NCBI GenBank assembly: GCA_934561725.1
Contig: CAKTGW010000031.1
Span: 1 to 7,994, forward strand
Length of the DNA: 7,994 nt
Reading direction: 5' to 3'
DNA from: an uncultured Oscillospiraceae bacterium
GTDB lineage: Bacteria; Bacillota; Clostridia; Oscillospirales; Oscillospiraceae
Notes under the pieces: model-generated
Seen by the model: the letters and a program-made list of their open reading frames with translations, nothing else
What the model was told of the DNA's origin: nothing
Databases searched by the model: none
Position numbers and translations under genes: made by a program
Shown: in pieces, positions 1-6,139 of the stretch
Numbering within the stretch: position 1 is the first letter of the stretch
Layout: each line of letters begins with the position of its first letter

Positions 1-821
1 GCACCACTGTTCTGGCTGCTGACGATCTGTCCGGCGTAGCTGCTATTCTGGATGGCGTGCGCCGTATTCAGGCCTCCGGTGTTCCCTATCCCCGTATCGA
101 GATCGTTTTCACCGTTGGCGAAGAGCCCCAGCTGCGCGGCAGCCGCCACTATGACTTTACCCAGCTGCAGTCCAAGCTCGGCTTTGCTCTGGACTCTCCC
201 GGCCGTATCGGCCGCGTGGTAAATGCCGCTCCCAGCACTGCTCAGCTTTATTATGATGTCTACGGCAAGAGCGCCCATGCCGGTAACGCTCCCGAAAAGG
301 GCATCAATGCTCTGGTCGTTTCCTCCAAGATCCTGGCTTCCATCAACGAGGGCCGTCTGGATCCCGAGAGTACTGCAAACTTTGCCATCTGCTCTGCCGG
401 CAACGCCACCAACGTTGTCTGCGACCACGTTCATGTGGAGGGCGAGACCCGCAGCTCCTGCCATGAAAAAATGGAGGCCTACTGCGAGTACTTTGAGAAA
501 TTCTGCCACGATACCGTTGAGGGCACCGGTGCTAAAATCGAGACCCGCGTTGACAAGGTCTATCGCTGCTTCCGCGTTGATGAGAACAGCGCTACCATCA
601 ACCTGATGCGCAAGGTGTTCAGTGAGATGGGCATTGAGATGACCGTTGAGCGCGGCGGCGGCGGAATGGACGCCAACCGTCTGAACGAGCACGGTGTTGA
701 GTGCGTTGGTCTGGCTACCGGTTATGCTCAGAACCACACGCCCAACGAGTATGTCTACGTAGATGACCTTATCAAATCCGGTGAAATGGTTCAGAAGATC
801 ATCCTCAACTACGAGGCTTGA
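1..821 (+). CDS. M20-family metallopeptidase/amidohydrolase, PepT-like (5' end outside window)
   Basis: C-terminal 272 residues of a cytosolic two-metal (usually zinc) hydrolase that cuts peptide or acyl-amino acid bonds. The reading frame is open from base 3, so the gene begins upstream. PepT-like proteins are usually about 370-410 residues, so roughly 100 or more N-terminal residues are missing, including the first metal His. Counting from the first full codon, the metal and catalytic signatures appear in family order: ADD with the bridging Asp (bases 18-26), the GEE pair (residues 40-41) holding the general-base Glu, LDS with the metal Asp (residue 64), SAHAG in the lid/dimerisation domain (His92), GETRS, a Gly-rich GGGGMDAN stretch, and NHTPNE with the last metal His (residue 245). 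After GEE the sequence is PQLRG rather than the commoner GLxGA pattern. It lies 63 bases before a transporter gene with no terminator between, so co-transcription is likely. Family is secure; the exact substrate (tripeptide, aminoacyl-glutamate or other) is not. Confidence 0.9.
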   Translation, partial: TTVLAADDLSGVAAILDGVRRIQASGVPYPRIEIVFTVGEEPQLRGSRHYDFTQLQSKLGFALDSPGRIGRVVNAAPSTAQLYYDVYGKSAHAGNAPEKGINALVVSSKILASINEGRLDPESTANFAICSAGNATNVVCDHVHVEGETRSSCHEKMEAYCEYFEKFCHDTVEGTGAKIETRVDKVYRCFRVDENSATINLMRKVFSEMGIEMTVERGGGGMDANRLNEHGVECVGLATGYAQNHTPNEYVYVDDLIKSGEMVQKIILNYEA

Positions 822-871
822 GCTGAAGCAGTTCCCGTTTTGAAAAAAGAGAGTAAGAATCAAAGAGAAAG

Positions 872-876
872 AGAGG
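872..876 (+). promoter_or_regulatory. Ribosome binding site deciding the transporter start
   Basis: AGAGG lies 8 bases before the ATG at 885. The reading frame can be opened further upstream with a TTG at 840, but no Shine-Dalgarno sequence precedes that codon, and the extra 15 residues are Lys/Glu/Arg-rich and low in complexity because they translate this purine-rich leader. The ATG is therefore preferred. Confidence 0.75.
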
Positions 877-884
877 AACACACT

Positions 885-2456
885 ATGGCAAACCCCAGCA
901 ACAAGGCTGTTGCCAAGAAGGAAAACGGCGGATACATGAAAATTTTCCGCGCCGTTGAACGCGTTGGCAATAAGCTGCCCCATCCGTTTTATCTGTTCTG
1001 CATCCTGGCTGTTATCGTTATTGCGCTGTCCATCGCATTTGAGGGCACCAGCGTAACCTACATGGCAGCTGCCAAGGACGGCAGCGGTGCTACCGAAACC
1101 ACCGTAGCCGTTGTAAACCTCATGTCCCGCGACTATATGCGCAATATTCTGAAGAACATCACCTCTGTCTATACCAGCTTTGCTCCTCTGGGCCTGGTCA
1201 TGGTCATGATGCTCTCCATCGGTTTTGCTCAGGAGACCGGTCTGTTTGACGCTTTCATGCGCAGAACCCTGCTGGGTGCTCCCGCTTTCCTGGTCACCTT
1301 CGTTCTCTCCATCGTCTGCATCTGCTGCAACTTGGTTTCCAGCGCCGGCATCATCTTCGGTGCAACCATGGGCGCCGCTCTGTTCTCCGCTCTGGGCCGC
1401 AACCCGATCATCGGTGCAGTTGCTGGTTACGCCGCCGTACACGGTGGTTACGGTGCAAACCTGATCGTCAACGGCGATGACGTTCTGCTCAGCGGTATCA
1501 CTCAGGCTGCCGCCAACTCCATGGGCATTGAGGCTCCCATCACCCCGCTGATGAACTACTTCTTCCTGTTCACTGCAACCTTCCTCATTGCTCTGGTCGT
1601 CACCTTCGTTACCGAGAAGATCATGCCCAACCTGGTCAGCACCCCCGGCATCCAGAAGTCTCACGACGCTAAGGTTACCGACGATGAGAAGCGCGGCCTG
1701 CGCTATGCCGGCGTTGCCCTGATCATCTATGTTGCTTTTATCCTGGCACTTTCTCTGCCCCAGGGCTCCTTCTTCCGCAATGACGAGACTGGCACTCTGA
1801 TCCCCAGCTCTCCCCTGATCAGCAGCGTTGTTGCTGTTATGTTCTTCCTGTTCATCGTGGTCGCTGCTGCCTACGGCGTTGGCGCCAAGACCGTCAAGAA
1901 CATCAATGATGTCCCCAAGTACATGCAGAGTGGTCTGGCCGGTTCCTTGTCCTTCTTCGTTATGGCCTTCCCCGCTGCTCTGTTCATTGAGTTCTTCAAC
2001 TCTTCCAAGCTGGCTACCGTCCTTGCTGTTAAGGGCGCTGACCTGCTGGAGGCTATGAACTTCACCGGTATTCCCCTTGCAGTCGGCTTCGTCATCCTGT
2101 CCATCTTCCTGAATCTGTTCATGACCAGCTCCTCTGCAAAGTGGATGATCCTGGCTCCTATCTTCGTCCCCATGTTTGCTATGCTGAACTTCTCTCCCGC
2201 ACTGACTCAGCTGGCTTTCCGTCTGGGCGACTCCATCAGCAACCCCATCGCTCCCATTAACTTCTTCCTGCCCATGGTTCTGGGTCTGATGAACCAGTAT
2301 AAGCGCCCCGAGGATCCCGAGTTTGGCCTTGGCACCCTGATTTCTTACACCCTGCCTTACAGCATCGGTTACTTCATCGTGCTCATCCTCATGCTCGTTG
2401 TCTGGATGCTCCTCGGCCTGCCCCTCGGCCCCGGTGCTGGCCTTTACATCGCTTAA
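885..2456 (+). CDS. AbgT-family transporter (p-aminobenzoyl-glutamate transporter family)
   Basis: A 523-residue polytopic inner-membrane protein, full length for the family (about 500-530). Family members are E. coli AbgT (uptake of p-aminobenzoyl-glutamate) and MtrF/YdaH (sulfonamide/antimetabolite export). The N-terminus has the typical ERVGNKLPHP signature before the first membrane helix. The two re-entrant regions are recognisable: NGDDVLLSGIT (Asp198/199), and the second half with Asn410, Ser417, Trp420, Pro438, Arg446, Asp449 and Pro457. The relative spacing of these residues matches the functionally important set described for MtrF and YdaH, so the transport core looks intact. The many hydrophobic segments are those of a secondary transporter. 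It follows an M20 hydrolase gene, like the abgAB-abgT arrangement of E. coli, which suggests the hydrolase processes the transported compound. Codons are strongly C-biased, suggesting good expression. Uptake versus efflux cannot be decided from sequence; symbol withheld because orthology to AbgT itself is unproven. Confidence 0.93.
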   Translation: MANPSNKAVAKKENGGYMKIFRAVERVGNKLPHPFYLFCILAVIVIALSIAFEGTSVTYMAAAKDGSGATETTVAVVNLMSRDYMRNILKNITSVYTSFAPLGLVMVMMLSIGFAQETGLFDAFMRRTLLGAPAFLVTFVLSIVCICCNLVSSAGIIFGATMGAALFSALGRNPIIGAVAGYAAVHGGYGANLIVNGDDVLLSGITQAAANSMGIEAPITPLMNYFFLFTATFLIALVVTFVTEKIMPNLVSTPGIQKSHDAKVTDDEKRGLRYAGVALIIYVAFILALSLPQGSFFRNDETGTLIPSSPLISSVVAVMFFLFIVVAAAYGVGAKTVKNINDVPKYMQSGLAGSLSFFVMAFPAALFIEFFNSSKLATVLAVKGADLLEAMNFTGIPLAVGFVILSIFLNLFMTSSSAKWMILAPIFVPMFAMLNFSPALTQLAFRLGDSISNPIAPINFFLPMVLGLMNQYKRPEDPEFGLGTLISYTLPYSIGYFIVLILMLVVWMLLGLPLGPGAGLYIA

Positions 2457-2484
2457 TTCCTTTTATTACCCCTTTCATAACGAG

Positions 2485-2517
2485 GATCCCCTGCCAAATG
2501 GCAGGGGATCTTTGTGT
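2485..2517 (+). terminator. Rho-independent terminator between convergent genes
   Basis: A perfect 11-bp stem (arms 2485-2495 and 2500-2510, GATCCCCTGCC on the left) with an AAAT loop is followed by TTTGTGTTTTT. It starts 28 bases after the transporter stop and serves the + strand operon. The convergent esterase gene stops at 2520, inside the tail. Read from the other strand the same stem has only a poor T-tract, so termination in that direction would be weaker. Confidence 0.92.
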
Positions 2518-2519
2518 TT

Positions 2520-5159
2520 TTACTGTTCAAAATAGTGATATAGAAAAGTCACTGTCTGTGCTCTGGTACAGCTTAGCTCCGGGCTGAATGTATGCGCAGA
2601 GGTTCCATTTGTAATTCCTTCTGCCGCTGCCCATGCTGCTGCATCTGCGTAATAATCCTCAGAATGCACGTCACTGAAGCGATCCGTTTTTTCCGCCGCG
2701 GGCTTTCGGGCATAGCGCCACAGCAATGTTATAAACTGCCCGCGCGTAATAGCGCCTTCCGGTTCAAACGTGTCCTCTGCTGTTCCAAGAACAATTCCCT
2801 TTTCCGCTGCCCATTTTACCGCATTGGCATATGTGGCATTCTCAGGTACATCAGTAAAGGCCGATATCTCTGAAGACTCCGGCTTTCCCGCAGCATTCCA
2901 TAGAAATTCAACAGCCTGCGCCCGCGTGCAGAGTGCATCCGGCGAGAACAGATTGCTTTTTGTTCCGGCTGCAATTTCCTTCTTTGCTGCCCAGTATACG
3001 GCATCACAGTAGTAGCTGTCCTTCTGCACATCCCGGAACCGTACATTGTCTTCTGCATCCGTATTGGGATTAATGGCAGGCTTGCTGCTGCCTCCGGACG
3101 AGGACGCCGCAACTGTAATCTCTTCGCCAAACAGCTTCATCAATTCTGCTGCCGGAACATACAGTTCGTCGCCATCCAGAATTGTTTTTACCGACAGGCT
3201 TCTGTTTTCCGTCACATAATCTGCCGCAGTGCCGCCGCCTGTAGCCTCTGCACTCTCCTTGCCCTCGGGAATATCCGCAGCATAGAGCGCCGCATTGACA
3301 CGCAGAAAATCGCTGTTTACCTTGATATTAACCGATGTCTGGCCATAGATAAGCGTTATTGTTTCGTCCTTCTTTGCAGGATCACTGTTATACGCCGCTA
3401 CATCATAAGCTCTGAATGCATCGCCATACAGCTTTTCCAGGTCGCTCAACGCCACCATAACAACGCCGTCAGAGTTTCTGGTCGCATGCTCCAGAGTATA
3501 GGGCTTTCCGTCAAGCCAGGCTGAAGTGCTGTTTTTACTCAGTTTCAGTGTATCGAATGCATACCGATCCTGATAGGACTCCAGCACACTGTCAAAGAAA
3601 TCGAATTTTTGCCGGGTCGCTGACCCAAAAGCATAGCTGTGATGCCCGGATTCAATTGCCGTGAAGATCACATTTGCCTCTTCATCAAAAAGCTTTTCTG
3701 CATAATTCATTACCCATGGCACATGCTTCGTATAATATGGGATCGTTACGTCTGCAATACCATAGACAAAAAGGATAGGCTTATCCTGCAGGACGCTGCG
3801 GATCGTCGTTATATCTTCATCGGACAACGCCCGCATGGAGGTCACAGGTGCTTCCACGCAGCTCGCACGGAAAAGCTCCGGATATTTAAGCGTCAGATCC
3901 CAGGCTCCGCCGCCGCCAGCCGAGTTGCCGCTGATGAACACTTTGTCCTTATCCACATTGTACTCGTTTTCCACCATCTCCAGAGATTTCAGGAAATTAT
4001 AGCGGGCAGGCCCTTTTATCCATGCCGGGCCTCTGGTCCAGCCGTTGGGAGACAGAACAATATAGCCATATTCATCGGCATAGGGCTCAATATCCAGTCC
4101 CCGGTCGCTGATCCGCTCTGTCGGTGCATTTTCATTGCCGGTGGCGCCATGGAGCTCAAAGGTCAGCTTATTGGGGACCTTGGGGTCATAGCTCTCGGGA
4201 ATATACACGTTGTACCACATAATACGGTTTACAGTTTCTTCCCGCTCCTCATCGTCCTCAATTACAGGTCCGGTGCTGTAGCGCAGTGTCTCTGTACCTA
4301 CATAAAAGGCACGCCATTGATGTCCTTTTGTAATGGTTCCGTCCAACACGCCATCCATGTAGTCTGCCCACGTATACTCCTGCTCCTCGGAGGCATATGT
4401 ATAGGCGTTGTCTGGGCTGGCCTTTTTATAGTCTGCCGCCGTTATGGTAGCAACAATATCTTCACTGCGGACTGTAAGATAATGCCCGGTGCTGAATACT
4501 GTTTTTCCAAGTACCTTCATTAGATCCGCCACAGGGACAAAAATCTTCCCATCCACAACACGTGAGGCAAATGCCTCAGCTTCCAGTGGGATCGTCTCTT
4601 TGATCTGTGCTGCATCCATGGCCTCTACAACGCCGTTGGCAGCAGTCGTGTTATATGCCTCATAAATCGTTTTGGACGCTGTGATGTTCTTGCCTTCCAG
4701 ATCAAACTCCGCGTCCCAAATCGTCTTGACATAGTCCAGCTTTGGCGTGCGGGTTCCCGCACCTTCCGTAACTGTTTTAGTGAATTGAATATGGCGGACA
4801 TGTACTTGGCCGTCCTGAATTCCATATGTGAAATAGGGCGCATACAGCCGGCTCAATTCATCAAGCGATACATATACCCCTCCATTCCCAACAGCCAGCT
4901 CATCAGCCATATCATATTTTATCAGCGCATCATAGTGATTGAGCTTCAGTGTGCTGTCGAATGGATAATAAAAGTCAAAGAAAACCGTCCGGTTATGATC
5001 ACCGGTCGTATTAAAAAAGATTGCCGTCTTGTCTGTGGAGTAATCTACATACCCTGTATCGGCCGGGAGCTCTCTGTCGGCAGGCTGTTCGTTCACTGCC
5101 AGTACATTTACAGAAAAAAATACCGTTATGATCAGAATGATACTGATGATTTTTTTCAA
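2520..5159 (-). CDS. Secreted SLH-anchored esterase (alpha/beta hydrolase, PHB-depolymerase/feruloyl-esterase-like)
   Basis: An 879-residue exoprotein. Residues 1-21 are a signal peptide (MKK, long hydrophobic core, VLA before the likely cut). Residues about 75-235 contain two stretches resembling copper-amine-oxidase N-terminal repeats (VYVSLDEL near 95, IFVPVADLMKVLG near 207). The catalytic domain covers about 310-530: oxyanion-type HGATG at 337, nucleophile GNSAG with Ser413, YGIAD with Asp470, and SGHHSY with His506/507, a complete Ser-Asp-His set. A second copper-amine-oxidase-N-like region spans about 546-683 (LDGKPYTLE, ELYVPAAELMKLFG). After a Ser/Gly/Pro linker come three SLH repeats beginning FRDV 708, FTDV 768 and FSDV 828, with CTRAQ, ITRGQ and CTRAQ motifs, ending at the C-terminus. 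SLH repeats bind secondary cell-wall polymers, so the enzyme should sit on the cell surface. An ester-linked sugar or polyester is a plausible substrate; none is shown. The TTG start is chosen because AAAGGAG sits 8 bases upstream and the signal peptide then begins cleanly; a GTG at 5180 would add seven residues and overlap that site. Confidence 0.9.
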   Translation of the reverse strand: MKKIISIILIITVFFSVNVLAVNEQPADRELPADTGYVDYSTDKTAIFFNTTGDHNRTVFFDFYYPFDSTLKLNHYDALIKYDMADELAVGNGGVYVSLDELSRLYAPYFTYGIQDGQVHVRHIQFTKTVTEGAGTRTPKLDYVKTIWDAEFDLEGKNITASKTIYEAYNTTAANGVVEAMDAAQIKETIPLEAEAFASRVVDGKIFVPVADLMKVLGKTVFSTGHYLTVRSEDIVATITAADYKKASPDNAYTYASEEQEYTWADYMDGVLDGTITKGHQWRAFYVGTETLRYSTGPVIEDDEEREETVNRIMWYNVYIPESYDPKVPNKLTFELHGATGNENAPTERISDRGLDIEPYADEYGYIVLSPNGWTRGPAWIKGPARYNFLKSLEMVENEYNVDKDKVFISGNSAGGGGAWDLTLKYPELFRASCVEAPVTSMRALSDEDITTIRSVLQDKPILFVYGIADVTIPYYTKHVPWVMNYAEKLFDEEANVIFTAIESGHHSYAFGSATRQKFDFFDSVLESYQDRYAFDTLKLSKNSTSAWLDGKPYTLEHATRNSDGVVMVALSDLEKLYGDAFRAYDVAAYNSDPAKKDETITLIYGQTSVNIKVNSDFLRVNAALYAADIPEGKESAEATGGGTAADYVTENRSLSVKTILDGDELYVPAAELMKLFGEEITVAASSSGGSSKPAINPNTDAEDNVRFRDVQKDSYYCDAVYWAAKKEIAAGTKSNLFSPDALCTRAQAVEFLWNAAGKPESSEISAFTDVPENATYANAVKWAAEKGIVLGTAEDTFEPEGAITRGQFITLLWRYARKPAAEKTDRFSDVHSEDYYADAAAWAAAEGITNGTSAHTFSPELSCTRAQTVTFLYHYFEQ

Positions 5160-5167
5160 TTTACACA

Positions 5168-5174
5168 CTCCTTT
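5168..5174 (-). promoter_or_regulatory. Ribosome binding site for the esterase TTG start
   Basis: On the minus strand AAAGGAG lies 8 bases before the TTG at 5159. The alternative GTG at 5180 lies upstream of this site and has no comparable Shine-Dalgarno, so this element fixes the start at a rare codon, which may limit translation. Confidence 0.75.
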
Positions 5175-5203
5175 GCTCACAAACCTGATTCATCATTTTT
5201 AAT

Positions 5204-5221
5204 AGTCACCGCGCAGTAACT
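5204..5221 (-). promoter_or_regulatory. Imperfect 18-bp palindrome at the predicted esterase transcript start
   Basis: On the minus strand the sequence is AGTTACTGCGCGGTGACT, symmetric at 14 of 18 positions. The start predicted from the -10 box is near 5223, so the palindrome covers the first transcribed bases. In RNA the arms can form a 7-bp hairpin, two pairs being G-U, around a GCGC loop. It could be a repressor operator or a 5' stabilising hairpin; which one is unknown. Confidence 0.4.
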
Positions 5222-5229
5222 CTATCAGC

Positions 5230-5238
5230 ATTATAGCA
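5230..5238 (-). promoter_or_regulatory. Extended -10 promoter for the esterase gene
   Basis: Minus strand TGCTATAAT: a perfect TATAAT at 5235-5230 preceded by the TGn extension. The -35 position 17 bases upstream (5258-5253, GTAGAA) matches poorly, as is common for extended -10 promoters or activator-dependent ones. Predicted start near 5223 gives a leader of about 64 bases before the TTG. Confidence 0.6.
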
Positions 5239-5251
5239 TAATTGCACTATA
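5232..5251. promoter_or_regulatory. Dyad overlapping the esterase promoter, candidate operator
   Basis: TATAG-N3-AATT-N3-CTATA, symmetric at 14 of 20 positions, overlaps the -10 box and spacer of the minus-strand promoter. It contains the first copy of the 10-base repeat ATTGCACTAT. A dimeric regulator bound here would interfere with polymerase. AT-rich DNA gives such dyads by chance fairly often. Confidence 0.35.
5241..5250 (+). repeat. ATTGCACTAT direct repeat, copy 1
   Basis: An exact 10-base match to a copy at 5320-5329, 79 bases apart start to start. This copy lies in the spacer of the esterase promoter. It is a candidate recognition site for a regulator shared by the divergent genes, possibly the neighbouring LytTR protein; it does not obviously match LytTR site consensus sequences I know. 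Confidence 0.5.
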
Positions 5252-5319
5252 TTTCTACTTCTTCAGAATATCTGGTACATAAAAACGTACAAGCAGATCG
5301 TATGATATTCAGATTATAT

Positions 5320-5329
5320 ATTGCACTAT
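5320..5329 (+). repeat. ATTGCACTAT direct repeat, copy 2
   Basis: Second exact copy, in the same orientation, 57 bases before the -10 box of the two-component promoter. It sits inside an imperfect palindrome (5314-5335, outer arms TTATA and TATAA, 8 of 11 pairs matching). Confidence 0.5.
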
Positions 5330-5383
5330 GTATAAATTGTATGGTTTCTTGCCTAACTGGCTTCTCCATCCATTTCAAAGACG

Positions 5384-5392
5384 TGGTATAAT
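5384..5392 (+). promoter_or_regulatory. Extended -10 promoter for the two-component operon
   Basis: TGGTATAAT: perfect TATAAT at 5387-5392 with TGn extension and no good -35 at the right distance (CTCCAT at 17 bases). Start would fall near 5399, leaving a leader of about 20 bases containing AGGAGG (5407-5412), 7 bases before the ATG at 5420. Confidence 0.65.
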
Positions 5393-5419
5393 TATCGCAT
5401 ATTTACAGGAGGTTGGAAC

Positions 5420-6139
5420 ATGGCGGACAAATTGAAAATTGCACTCTGCGACGATGAATCAGAGTCTCTGGCCATACTGCACGCATATCTTCTGCAAATG
5501 CTCGCCAAGCAAATTGATGATGTGGATATCCTCCTTTTCAGAGACTGTGATTCTTTACTGGCGAATTACCCAAACGAATTGGACGTTCTTTTTTTAGATA
5601 TTGCCATGCATGGCACTGATGGCATGACCGCCGCAAAACAAATCCGCACCCGGGATAAGCAGGTACAGATTATTTTTATTACAAATATGCCCCAATTCGC
5701 CATAGAAGGATATAAGGTCCACGCCTTTGGCTATCTTCTGAAGCCCCTGAGCTATGAAAGCTTTTATCTGGAATTGATGGAGCTGTTTCAGCAGATATTC
5801 TCCAAGCGGAAACAGCGGCTGATCGTTAAGGAGCACTCCAATACCAGAATGCTGAAGCTGTCAGAGATCCAGTACATAGAAACCGATAACCGAAAACTGT
5901 GCATTCATGCAAAGGCCAAAATGTATTCTTATAACTCCACCATGTCCGAATTGGAAAATACGCTCATTCCCCACGGCTTCATCCGCTGTCATCACGCCTA
6001 TCTTGTCAATATGGCTTTTGTAAATTCCATCGGCAATGCCGAGCTTGAATTGGATAGTGGTCAGAAGATCCCGGTCAGCCGCAATAAACGTGCCAGCTGT
6101 TTACAGGCTCTCAACCGCTATATGGGGGCTGAGCTATGA
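5420..6139 (+). CDS. LytTR-type response regulator (AgrA/LytR family)
   Basis: A 239-residue cytosolic transcription regulator, typical length for the family. The receiver domain (about 5-125) has the acidic pair Asp11/Asp12 in LCDDE, phospho-acceptor Asp60 in LFLDIAM, Thr88 in FITN and Lys108 in LLKP, all the residues needed for phosphorylation. The LytTR DNA-binding domain (about 133-235) shows the usual landmarks: IQYIETDNRK near 150, FIRCHHAYLVN at 187-197 and IPVSRNKR near 217. In that second motif His192-Ala193 replace the more common Arg-Ser after the conserved His191, a modest variation. A strong AGGAGG precedes the ATG. Its stop overlaps the start of the kinase gene by ATGA, so the pair is translationally coupled. 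LytTR regulators usually control surface, secreted or quorum-sensing functions; the divergent wall-anchored esterase is a plausible target by position only. Confidence 0.94.
   Translation: MADKLKIALCDDESESLAILHAYLLQMLAKQIDDVDILLFRDCDSLLANYPNELDVLFLDIAMHGTDGMTAAKQIRTRDKQVQIIFITNMPQFAIEGYKVHAFGYLLKPLSYESFYLELMELFQQIFSKRKQRLIVKEHSNTRMLKLSEIQYIETDNRKLCIHAKAKMYSYNSTMSELENTLIPHGFIRCHHAYLVNMAFVNSIGNAELELDSGQKIPVSRNKRASCLQALNRYMGAEL

Noticed and set aside
840..884. A TTG-started 15-residue N-terminal extension of the transporter
   Set aside because: No ribosome binding site precedes the TTG; the extension translates the purine-rich leader that holds the site for the ATG at 885.
3639..4523. A 294-codon open frame on the + strand opposite the esterase gene
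   Set aside because: It lies entirely antisense to a gene with clear signal peptide, catalytic motifs and SLH repeats, has no recognisable domain and no good ribosome binding site.
5160..5180. A GTG-started 7-residue extension of the esterase
   Set aside because: It would begin upstream of, and read through, the AAAGGAG site that serves the TTG at 5159, and would place extra residues ahead of a canonical signal peptide.
4785..5219. A 144-codon + strand frame at the start of the esterase region
   Set aside because: It is antisense to the signal peptide and N-terminal region of the esterase and to its promoter leader, with no family resemblance.
5308..5336. A second + strand promoter, TTCAGA - 17 bases - TATAAA
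   Set aside because: Possible, but the match is weak and AT-rich DNA gives many such pairs; the TGGTATAAT element nearer the gene is much better.
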